Origin: Portulaca oleracea
Taxonomy: Eukaryota > Streptophyta > Magnoliopsida > Caryophyllales > Portulacaceae
Assembly (NCBI GenBank): GCA_029582165.1
Contig: CM055892.1
Coordinates: 13,186,754-13,250,753 of the forward strand
Length of the DNA stretch: 64,000 nucleotides
Direction: 5' to 3'
Shown: in pieces, positions 54,729 to 64,000 of the stretch
Layout of the letters: the number at the start of each line of letters is the position of its first letter
Numbering within the stretch: the stretch's first letter is position 1
Notes under the pieces: model-generated
Told to the model about the DNA's origin: nothing
Seen by the model: only the letters and a program-made list of their open reading frames with translations
Databases searched by the model: none
Program-made: the position numbers and the translations under genes

Positions 54729-56479
54729 ATGTATCAAAATCAACCCACATCAACGAGTCTAGGGAGGGAGAGGGAGATGGAGAGAGGACGGTGGCCAGAA
54801 ACACAACAGTGGAGACAATACTCATTGTTTGTAGACAATCTTCCTGCAAGTCTAGATAAGTTTGGGCTTAGAGGAATTTTTCAGAGGGTGGGGAAGGTAA
54901 AAAACACACACATACCATTCAGAAGAAGTAAAACTACAGGGAGGAGGTATGGCTTTGTACAATTTTGGAACCAACAAGATGCAGCCAAAGGGGTGTCATT
55001 GTTAGACAAGATGACAATAAGAGGAGCTACTATCTCAGTTACGTTTGCTAGAAGAACAACATTGAAGCAGATTTGGCGTAGAAAAGAGGATGGGCAAGTT
55101 TGGAGAAGCGAAGAGCATCAAACGGAGAAGGAGATAGGGGAACAACATGAAGACCAGGTCACTATAAATGGGGTGGTAAACCACGATTTCAAAGAGTGGC
55201 TAGAGAGGAGTATTGTTGGCATCAGTGACACGCCTAGAGATATCGCACCACTCATATATGCGATCCACTCTAACTATGGTTTATGCTCAAAAGTCACAGA
55301 AATTTCAAGCCTCAAATTCATTCTCACCTACGATACAATAGAGCAAGTTGAAGAAGTGCTTGCTGACCCTCAAGAATTACAACAATGGTTTGTTGAGTTC
55401 AAGAAATGGTCAATCTACGAGCACGCAGACACGAGAAGGATATGGCTTGAGATTCATGGGGTTCCACCTCATGCTTGGACTTGGGATACTTTTGAGGAAA
55501 TAGTCAGGCCACGGGGAAGAATGGTGTGCTTGGAAAACACTATCCAAAGAACAGAGATATTTGAAGTTATGAGAGTCCAAATTATCACAGACAAATACAA
55601 CAAGATCAAGGCTGAAATAGTCCTAAATGTGGAGAATATAGCTTTCAAGGTCTTTGTTCATGAAGCAGGAACCTTGTATCACATGGTTCCAAGGGTTCAG
55701 AGTGAGAAAAAGATTCCCAACAATCATAATGATCATGATGATCAGTCCAATGAAGAAACAGACAGTACCTCCAGCCATTGTGGGAGATCTGAAGAGGATG
55801 CATTTCCAGTGATGGAAGATGAACAACAGGGGGGACTCAAACCGACTGGATGAAGAGGAAGGGGAAGAGTCACAGAATTTTCAAAATTCAAATGAAGATG
55901 CAATTATTAATGAAGGGAACGTCAGTGCACAATACCAAGAAAAGGAAGTTAATGAAGGGTATGCCAGGGGATCAAATCGAGAAGACACAAATGAAAGTAC
56001 CAATACAAAATCATTGCAAGGAGATGATGATGGCCTTTCAGATGAGATGAGAATAATATCACAGAGGCTCAACACCCAAGGAGAGACTCTTAGAGTATCC
56101 AACAGCGTTGGGAATGAGTCTAAAAATGCATCTTGGAAGTCACAGGGAGGACACGATGATATAGAATGAGAACAACTCTGACATATCAAAACCACCGGGT
56201 TTTGAAAATGTGACTGGTGCAGCAACAAATGATGAGGTGGTCCAAGATACTGGTGCAAAGGAATCTGAAGAGAAGGTCCAAGAGACAGAAACCATTCAAG
56301 AAAGTTCCTTTGAATCAAGAGGAACAGAAGAAAGTGCTCAGGAAGCTATGGAGTTTACTAACATCATTGGAGTGAAATTCCTTGGAAGTGTTGAAGCAAC
56401 TACTAAGCTTTTTGCAGAAAATATTCGACATGAGAGGAAGTCAAAGAAAAACAAAAAGAAGAAGAAGGCTCAACTATAA
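54729..56479 (+). pseudogene. LINE ORF1-type protein: RRM + DUF4283, frameshifted at the C-end
   Basis: The main frame (54729-55853, 374 codons) has an RRM: RNP2 LFVDNL, in SLFVDNLPASLDKFGLRGIF, and RNP1 GRRYGFVQF. A basic linker and a DUF4283-type domain follow: DFKEWLERSIVGI, SLKFILTYDTIEQVEEVLADP, WFVEFKKWSIYEHADTRRIWLEI, GVPPHAWTWDTF and KIKAEIVLNVENIAFKVF. The acidic C-terminal tail continues in other frames (55819-56169, then 56210-56479 ending KKNKKKKKAQL). It resembles 26765-28195 in order and motifs. No ORF2 follows. Start choice: the Met at 54777 (MERGRW) may be the true start, by analogy to MERESEE in the other copy. Confidence 0.8.
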
Positions 56480-57447
56480 AGAGTTGAGTATCAGTGCGAG
56501 AGAGGTGGGGTTGGAGTTGAAGAAGAAAAGGATCAAAACGTTGATAAGCAAAGAGAGCATAGTTTGTATGGAGTTAATTGAGGTCAAACACTCAAAGTTT
56601 AATGGCTTATAGAGGTGGAGATAGAGAGGTAATGCAGTGGTAGGGGAATATGAATTTATATTTGCTGTAATTGCCGACTGTGGAAGGTGCAAGAGGTTTA
56701 ATTGGCATTTGGTTGGAAGAAGGGCTGAAGGTGTGTAGATTCTATCTTTGATGCAATGCAATGTAGATGGAAGCTATCTTTGTTATTGCTTGAAGTGTGC
56801 GGATGCATAGAAATTCAATTTTTTGAAGGCTAACTGTCAACTTGCATTGGTACCCGTGAGATCTACATGGTTGTGTTCTCAAAAGTAAAGCAAGAGACTG
56901 GAGAAAAGGATATAGATAGCTTTGTTGAAGGAAGCTTAAGTACTTTTGATAGCGACAAGACAAAGCAAACAATAAAGAAATCAAGAAAAGGAGCTAGCAT
57001 TTGTGTATCCTGTAAAATAGTTTTGCTTGTAGGTTGCATTGATTGATGGTGTCAGGCAAGGGTTGGATAGAAAAGACAAAAGAAAGAACAAGACAAGACA
57101 AACTTTATTTGAGCAAATCCTTTGTATGTGAATAAAGGGAAAGGCAAATAGAGGAAGACTTTTTGGAAAGAGTGATGGCCAACTTCAAGGGAAAGGATGG
57201 GTGTGTCAGGTTGTCTATTGCTGCTACAATTGTGCCATGCTACTGATGGTGCCGACTTCATTGGGAAAATGCAATTCAGGTTGTAAAGGCTTTTGGTGTC
57301 ATTGGCTCTTTGTTGCTTATTTTAATTTCAGCAGTTTCACTGGATTTTAGTGTGTGGTCATGGACTTATTCCATTGTATGCCTCATTTGTGCTTATGAGC
57401 ACCTTTCTAATAAATTGGGTTAAACCCGCTAATTATCAAAAAAAAAG
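56480..57447 (+). other. 3' non-coding region and A-tail of the second LINE-like element
   Basis: No endonuclease or RT motif in any frame. It ends AATTATC followed by nine As at about 57439-57447, like the CTTATC-A8 end of the 26741-29980 element. No flanking target duplication was found. Confidence 0.6.
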
Positions 57448-58210
57448 GTGAAGGCTCCTTTATTGTATCCAGCGGTTCTTCAAGGACCTTTTGGTTTGTG
57501 CTATTCGACACTTACTCTTGAGATTTGAATAATATTAGCAACCAAGAGCAATGGCTTCAACAGTGGGTGCAAGACAAAAATAGACAATCATGATTGACGT
57601 TCTTCTTGGGTACAATGTGAGCTGGTTCGTACTATGTAGTGGCTTCGACTGGAAGCTCTATCAAATACATCTTTGTCAAATACAGCTCTTTCAAATACAG
57701 TACAGAAACAAACGAAAAAAAATTTCAAAGGAAGATGGTGATGGGTAGAAATAACAGGCTTTTCGAGTTCCTCAGGATTCAGGAAGTAGCTTTGTCATAT
57801 ACATTTTGGATGCTAAGATACAAGGGTATGTTAGTAAATTTAACATTTAATTACAAGGACAAATTTGTAAATTGATAAATTTCGACAGATCTGATAAGTT
57901 CCGGCAAGTTTGTCCCCAAATAATAGATAATTAAAAACATTGTTCACCCAATTATAATTTTCAATAATATGGTCTCCAAAAAATAATTTCTGTAAAATAG
58001 AGAGTACCTTCAAGCAATTTTTTGTTTTATTTTACAAGAATCTCCATCCTAATTTTGTAAGGTATGCCAAGTTTAGCTCCCTCATTGCATGAAGTTTAAG
58101 CCCTCCAACGACTTTAGGTTTAGTCACAAGCCTCTAGTTGGTTAATTGAATTTTCGGTTCACTATTTAATTTGGCTCAAAGGAATTTTTTGATTCTTTGG
58201 TCGATTTCTT

Positions 58211-58591
58211 CTAAACCGACCGTGAAACGTTTACGGTTTGCATTGTATATTCCAGGATGACTGTGGCTTGAATGAGTGTTATTCTACTTGCAAGATTTAA
58301 ACACTTAAGCTTTCTAGTTGACCAATCTGAAATCGATCCACTCAAGAACCCTCCCTCCCTCTGATAGGTTGCCTTCGTGACTGTCTTGTGCAAAGTGGGT
58401 GCCCCTAGGTACCTTCCAAGGACAAATGTCTCTTGCATATCAAGAACCCCACAAATAAGGTTCTTCAAGTATGGGGCAATATTTGGAGGAAAAAAAACAT
58501 TCGATTTCAAGGGGCTGACTTTTTGACATGAAACTACACAAAAATTATCAAGGCACCTTTTAATGACCTTGGCACAGTCAGCACTCAACAC
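58211..58591 (-). pseudogene. L1-type LINE reverse transcriptase, C-terminal scrap
   Basis: About 125 codons resembling the region after the RT core in plant L1 ORF2: DNFCVVSCQKVSPLKSNVFF, LGRYLGAPTLHKTVTKATYQ, STRKLKCLNLASRITLIQAT and TMQTVNVSRSV. It is a fragment only, with no YADD box or endonuclease. It lies just outside the MULE right end. Confidence 0.8.
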
Positions 58592-58599
58592 TCCTAGCC

Positions 58600-61592
58600 C
58601 CTACTAGAAGTTGAAATGGGCCATTTTTAGGCCTATGGACATTTGACTTTGCTACTACCAAAGAGTTCTACAAAGTTTTTTTTAAGGAAAAATGGGCACT
58701 TTTTACAAAAAAACAAGTTTGCTAGGGTCACTTGCAAGGCTACAACAACAGGCGACTTCCCCGATATTCATACTTAAGGTTAGGGTAATTCAAGCACATA
58801 AAAGTCTCTGCAAGTATCACAGGTACTGTTTAGTGTTTTCCTAACGAACTAAGACAACGGTCGTTATGACTCGAGGAGTTGGGGCCATAATGCTCTATTC
58901 AGTATTCGGTCTCAAGAACGGTTCTAGGTAACAGGATTTGGGTGATGATTTTCAAACAAATAGACTTAATCAAATAGAAAAGCAAGGGCTCGGGGGTATT
59001 ATCGGGCCAACCTAGTGAAGAACTAAGCTCGAATTTCATGGTTTTAGGAACAATCGGTATTCAGTTGTTAAGTGTGAGGATTTCATTGATAAACTAACAT
59101 CAATTGCTCTCTCCCGAGTGGTAAATTGATGCATACTTCCTAAAGCCCGTCATTACTCTCGTGTATGATAGTCCTTGTTAGTATTTGAACGCAATCCAAT
59201 TTAATCGGTTCCAAAATCCCATGCCAGCGCGGATTACGAACCAATTACTCCGCCTTAGATTCGTAACTCAATGTTTGGGGGAGGATTTATAACCTCCCGA
59301 CACCAAAATGCTCCACATTGAGTGGAAATATAGGAAAGAACACTTAATTACCTCATAAATCATCCTAATCCCACTAATCCATGTCTAATCCTTCATTAGG
59401 GGCCCTAATTATCCCCTAACCCTAGAGGAACTTAGCCACTCATATTGATAACTAACATTAACTCAATAGTCAATTGAACATTCAACAAAATTCTATCACA
59501 ATAATGAAAATCTAGCATAACAACACTAATCAAAGCAATAACATAAACCAAACGGTTTACACTAATTAAAAGCTTAGATTTAGAGAAAGAAGAAGTAAAC
59601 TCACTTAATCAAGGTTTAATAGATCCTTTAAAGTGCAAGAGACAATAACAATGCTTGAATTGCAATAAAAATCTGGAATTCTTCAATAGAAACAATGTAG
59701 ATTTGCACTAATGATGTAGAAGAGAGATTAAGAGTCACTAATTGAGATTGAACAAACCTAAAACTCTAAAACTTAAGCGTAAAAATTCTAAAGAAATGAA
59801 GAACTCATTATCACAGTTATGCAAAAGCCACTCAAACAATGTCGTTAGTATGTACATGCCACGACACTACTAGACTAAGGTGAGACCAATATTTAAGATT
59901 TTCCACTTCAACCTCGCTCAACGGGTTCTTGTGCACATGTGCAAGTGTCTCTAGCTACTTTCGACCAAGTTCAAGCAAGGTGCTCAAGTCTCAGTTATCC
60001 ATACATCCATGCTCATTTTTATTAGTTATTAATCGATATACGTCACCCTTGCCCTTTAGTGTTGCCCTAGGCTTGGTGAGTGCCACAGGCTACATAAGGG
60101 AAGGTTTCGCACTTTGTTTATTCATTTTTCTTTGTCGCTGACATGTTTCGAGATATAGTGCGGCACATGAGAGGTTTACTCTCCTAGCGTGGTTTTTCTT
60201 CGTATGTGGCAAGGGGGCACGAACCACCCACACCAAACCACATTGGCGAACTAACTTTCAAGCATATTTTTTATTTTCCTTTTTTTTTTCCTTTCCTTTC
60301 CTTTTTTTTTAATTTCGTGCCGAGTTCTTCGGGAATTTGGATGGCCCTCCGAAAAGGGGTTACCCTCCCAATTAAGGTTGCTCTATACGTATACGAAATA
60401 CTTAAGGGGTGTGAGTTCCGCCCACTCACACCAACCCTTGTTGGTTTCGTCGTCTTATTAGGAGCATGGAAAAATGAAAAACCAAAACAAAAACCTTCTA
60501 GGCCAAGAAAATCACGAAAGTAAACTAGCGGTGATGAAAGGTAAGGAAACCGCTTTGCAAAGGCGAAGAAGCTATTGAACACCTGGAGGAAAGGTTTGAC
60601 ACACACAAATTGACTGTTTTTGACTAAACAATTCACCTATCTAAGCAGATAAATGCATACGTACAAACATAAGCTACTCCTAAAGAAGAAAAATAAAAAC
60701 TTATTTTGGGATTTTCACTTGATTTTTCTTTTTTTTTTCCCAAAATTTTTCAAGGGATCAAAAACGAAAGCTACATAAGCAAAAACGAAACAAAACGAAG
60801 AAAGCCTAAAACTACCCAAACAAGAATACTTCCCCCCCAGCCCCCGCCCCTATAAACACACTTAAATCTTATAATGTCCTCGTTGTGAGGGTAGGAGTCT
60901 CAAAATAGGTCGGAAACCAATACACAAGAAACATATAAAAGAGGTCGTGGCTTGAGCCCACACGACTCCAACATCCAATTAACCAACACAAACATTCCAA
61001 GGGGTGCACCACCATAAGAAAATCCAAGCATGCAGCACAATATATATAAGACAAAGGAAATGAAAAAGGAAAGTGTGGAACAAGCTTACTGAATGAGTCT
61101 TCAAAGTGCATTTATGTGAAGCTCAATCCACGAAAGGGAAAAGAAAACACAAAAGGGTTAGGAAAATCAATGCAACATAGGCTATGTGCACAACCAATAT
61201 GCTATGAAATGAAGATGAAAACTATGCAACAAGCACTAAAACTAGCGGAATAAAACTAAAAATGCATGATGCAGGCTCTATGCTATGAAAGAAAGCAAAA
61301 ATGCAAGGAAAACTAAAACTAAAGCTACAAGGCAAAATATTCATAAATATACATTGATTGGGATGCACCCCAACCCCTATCTCGATGCAACTGAGGAGGG
61401 AATCGGGATTGATACAAAGCTACCATAAAACACAAATGCCCAAAGACCAACACCATGACAGCACCATCAAAACTCAACCAACCAATGACAAATGTGAGAT
61501 AGACCTTAAACATAGAGGCAGAGGGGACAACACCATCACAAGAACGCAACACCCGTACACACTACCCCAAAGACATACCCCCTCACACTTAG
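58600..61592. other. Intergenic sequence, unassigned repeats likely
   Basis: No supported gene. 58830-59480 has the texture of a non-coding retroelement interior. 60280-60310 is a TTTCC/T-rich run and 60832-60850 a C-rich run. Small frames at 60206-60636 on both strands show no domain. Confidence 0.4.
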
Positions 61593-62108
61593 TGTAACGC
61601 CCTGGAGATTCGATTTTAAAAACTAACGGTCAAACCTAATGTCGACCAACAAAAAACAGCGGAAAAGTCAAAGGAAAGTCGGGCGTCACTGCCGTACCTC
61701 CGGAGAAGTACAAGGCAAGAATAGAGATTAACTAAACAAACCAAACTTCGAATTAATCTTAGTAACAATCCGAATTCAAGACATAACAAAAACTACTGAA
61801 AGATTTCAAGTCTGAACAACACTACTAAACTCTTTAATCAAAACGATAAAATCTAACGAAAGTCCTCACTTGCTAATTCCCATTCCCAGCATAGAATTCT
61901 TCACCTGAAAACAAAACTTTTAAAACATGAGGAGGACTCAATAATGTCTACCCCTAACCAGTTAAAACCATTCAAAATCCATTTCAATTCATTTTTGAGG
62001 GAGAAGTGAACAAGTCAAATCTTTTCGAAACTAACTTTCTTTCCCCAACCAACCATAACCATCCTTCAAACTTATTAAGCGGACGGACCTTGCTTATTTG
62101 GCCTTCGA
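61593..62108 (-). repeat. Gypsy 3' LTR (partial), same family as 18166
   Basis: Starts TGTAACGCCCTGGAGATTC after CTTAG. About 515 bp match 18166-18685, then the sequence jumps at about 62108 directly into RNase H coding sequence. The rest of the LTR and the integrase region are deleted. Confidence 0.8.
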
Positions 62109-62673
62109 AGTCCTTCAAGAATTTCAACCACCTAGTTTGACAAAGATTCAACTCTTTCTGCGTGAAAAGGTACTTCAAACTCTGGTGGTCAGTAAACACC
62201 TCACAGTGCACCCCACAGAGGTAGTGTCTCCAAATCTTGAGGGCAAAAACCACTGCTGCTAACTCCAGATCGTGCGTAAGGTAATTCTTCTTGTGGCTTT
62301 TCAACTGTCGGGACGCGTAAGCGATCACTTAGCCATTCTGCATCAGCACGCATCCCAATCCATTATGCGAGGCATCGCTGTATATCATGAATCCTTCATT
62401 CCCTTGAGGTAAGGCGAGGATAGGGGCCGAGGTTAGCCTCTCCTTCAGCGTCTGAAAGGTTTGCTCGCACTTGTCTGACCAGGCAAACTTCACTGACTTC
62501 CTAGTCAGGTTGGTCAACGGATTTGCGATCTTGGAGAAATCCTGAACGAACTTCCGGTAGTAGCCTGCTAATCCTAAGAAGCTTCTCACCTCGGTGGCAT
62601 TCTTCGGGGTTGGACACTTGGTGATGACTTCCACCTTTTGAGGGTCCACTGCTACTCCCTCCTTAGACACCAC
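62109..62673 (-). pseudogene. Gypsy RT end and RNase H, truncated
   Basis: Continues the pol frame: [38 protein letters not shown], then RNase [17 protein letters not shown] (first catalytic Asp), a TAA at 62329-62331, [27 protein letters not shown] (Glu) and [12 protein letters not shown] (Asp). After LKFLKDFEG the native sequence ends and LTR sequence is read through to 61984. Confidence 0.85.
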
Positions 62674-62754
62674 ATGTCCTAAGAATGCAACCTTTTCCAG
62701 CCAAAACTCACACTTCTTGAACTTAGCATATAGTTCATTGGCTCGTAAAGTCTC

Positions 62755-63210
62755 TTACACTTTCTTCAGGTGGGTCGCATGATCATCTCGGGACTCTGAG
62801 TAGATTAGAATATCATCGATGAATACCACTACAAACTTATCCAGGAAGGGTTTGAATACCCGATTCATTAAATCCATGAAGGCAGCTGGGGCGTTCGTGA
62901 GCCCAAACGGCATCACTACAAACTCATAGTGGCCATATCGAGTTTGGAAGGCAGTCTTGGTAATACCCTCATTCCAGATCCTCAACTGGTGATAACCTGA
63001 TCTCAGGTCAATCTTAGAGAACGTCGTTGCACCCCTCAACTGGTCAAACAAGTCGTAAATCCGAGGAAAGGGGTAACGATTCTTGATCGTTATCTTGTTC
63101 AGCTCTCGGTAGTCTATGCACAACCTCATGCTACCGTCTTTCTTCTTCACAAATAGCACCGATGCCCCCTAAGGTGACGTGCCGGGTCGAATGTAACCCT
63201 TTTCCAACAG
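62755..63210 (-). pseudogene. Gypsy reverse transcriptase core
   Basis: [36 protein letters not shown] (catalytic Asp), [20 protein letters not shown] and the [13 protein letters not shown] box (catalytic DD). Stops at 63169-63171 (TAG where SPWGA is expected) and 62755-62757 (TAA). The catalytic residues are intact, so only nonsense changes inactivate it. Confidence 0.9.
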
Positions 63211-63213
63211 CTC

Positions 63214-63918
63214 TTATAGCTGTTTTTGTAACTCCTTAAGTTCAGCAGGCGCCATTCGATACGGTGCCTTCGAGATAGGGGCAGCTCCGGGCTCCAGGTC
63301 AATGCAAAATTCCACCTCTCTTGGCGGAGGCATTCCTGGAATCTCGTCAGGAAACACGTCCGGAAAATCCCGCACCACCGGGATGTTTTCAATGGTAGGC
63401 TCCTCCCCTTCGGTGTTCACCACATTGCACAAAAACCCTTCACACCCTTGGCCCAATAGTTTCTGAGCCTTGAGGGCAGAGATGATTCTCGGCCTATGGA
63501 GATGTCGGTCGCTTCGATGCTCCACGCTTCTTCCATCTGGTCCGATTAGCGTGACCTTCTGCTTAAAACAATCTATCTGGGCCTGGTACTTCGATAACCA
63601 GTCCATCCCCATAATGATATCGAACTCCATCGGGTCGAACTAGTAAAGATCGACGTCAAACTCTTGACCCACTATAACTATTGGACACTCCCTATACAGC
63701 TCTCCACAATTAACAAAATTTCCTATGGGTAGAGCTACAAACATGGGTATACTATCTCTAGATGGTTTCATCTTAGCTTTTTCCACAATTCCCGGAGCAA
63801 TAAAAGAATGACTAGCTCCCGAATCAAATAAAGCATAAACATGATAGGTGTAGAGAGAGAAAGTATCCGTCACAACGTCGACCTCATTCTCCGCTTCGAC
63901 TTTTCTCATCACATACAC
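63214..63918 (-). pseudogene. Gypsy aspartic protease and linker
   Basis: Protease active site ALFDSGASHSFI, then IVEKAKMKP, IVIVGQEFDVDLY, a TAG at 63640-63642, FDIIMGMDWLSKYQAQIDC, RPRIISALKAQKLL and the linker to RT (FPDVFPDEIPGMPPPREVEF, ISKAPYRMAPAELKELQ). It ends at a TAA (63214-63216). The frame is otherwise continuous with RT. Confidence 0.85.
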
Positions 63919-64000
63919 CCTTCCACCTTGGTCCCAAGGTGGTTGTTATTGCTGACGGGGTGGGGGTGGGTTGGGGGTTCGCCCCTGGTTAGCTTGGTTC

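Larger units (their letters stand above)
53421..58024. mobile_element. Mutator-like element with long inverted repeats
   Basis: Ends CAAAAAATTGCTTGAAGGTAC and its exact complement, with a perfect 9-bp target duplication TTTTATTTT (53412-53420 and 58025-58033). The inverted repeats run about 150 bp (GGGTGATCAATGTTTTTA, TTGGGGACAAA and GTCGAAATTT are found in both arms). The left arm is interrupted by a 320-bp element. The 4.6-kb interior has no recognisable transposase but holds an ORF1-only LINE-like sequence. The ends are related to those of the Pack-MULE at 45237. Confidence 0.9.
61593..64000 (-). mobile_element. Ty3/Gypsy (chromovirus-type) element, internally deleted, runs off window
   Basis: Minus-strand pol in the order protease, RT, RNase H from 63918 down to about 62109, then fused to the 3' LTR. 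Gag and the 5' LTR lie beyond the right edge of the window. All pol segments share one frame, interrupted only by single stop codons. Confidence 0.85.

Noticed and set aside
60206..60636. Two opposing frames of 105 and 121 codons
   Set aside because: They include a T/C-rich simple run (60280-60310) and show no motif on either strand.

Overview
This is a transposon-rich stretch of a flowering-plant nuclear genome, probably a eudicot. The evidence is a plant-type AAA-ATPase of the ASD/At3g28580/BCS1-like group, a plant-style polycistronic snoRNA cluster, and plant Copia, Gypsy, CACTA, hAT, Mutator, Helitron and L1 elements. It is AT-rich, with many AAT, CT and GA microsatellites. RRM-bearing L1 ORF1 proteins recall the BNR LINEs described from beet (Caryophyllales), but that does not fix the species.

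Layout. 1-5.5 kb: a minus-strand AAA-ATPase gene whose large intron holds a Mutator-like inverted-repeat element and a CACTA-type end. 5.6-10.8 kb: a complete but decayed Copia element (both LTRs, PBS, GGTTT target duplication) just upstream of that gene's TATA box. 10.9-14.7 kb: a MITE, a solo LTR and a complete TRIM. 18.2-23.6 kb: two Gypsy LTRs and an integrase fragment. 23.6-31.7 kb: AT-rich host sequence, probably the non-coding interior of a large LTR element ending in an LTR at 30974-31737. Nested in it are a non-autonomous CACTA element and a 3.2-kb LINE-like element that encodes only an RRM+DUF4283 ORF1. 33.9-36.2 kb: a retroposed element carrying a broken TPR-protein reading frame. 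36.8-39.6 kb: a Helitron with several copies of its 5' end. 40.1-41.5 kb: a foldback element with a different MITE in each arm. 42.6-44.8 kb: a Helitron 3' end and a truncated hAT transposase. 45.2-46.6 kb: a Pack-MULE carrying a 4CL-like acyl-CoA ligase fragment. 47.9-50.4 kb: a snoRNA cluster with C/D snoRNAs (one recognisable as U18) and H/ACA snoRNAs, behind a telo-box/site II type promoter. 50.9-51.6 kb: a long GA-rich tract. 53.4-58.0 kb: a second Mutator-like element with related ends, containing another ORF1-only LINE-like sequence. 61.6-64 kb: a Gypsy element with an internal deletion that runs off the window edge.

Function. The likely working host loci are the snoRNA cluster and, with doubt about its intact structure, the AAA-ATPase gene. 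Nearly all the rest is mobile DNA, and several elements matter for host biology because they captured host coding sequence (4CL-like, possibly TPR) or sit in or beside host genes.
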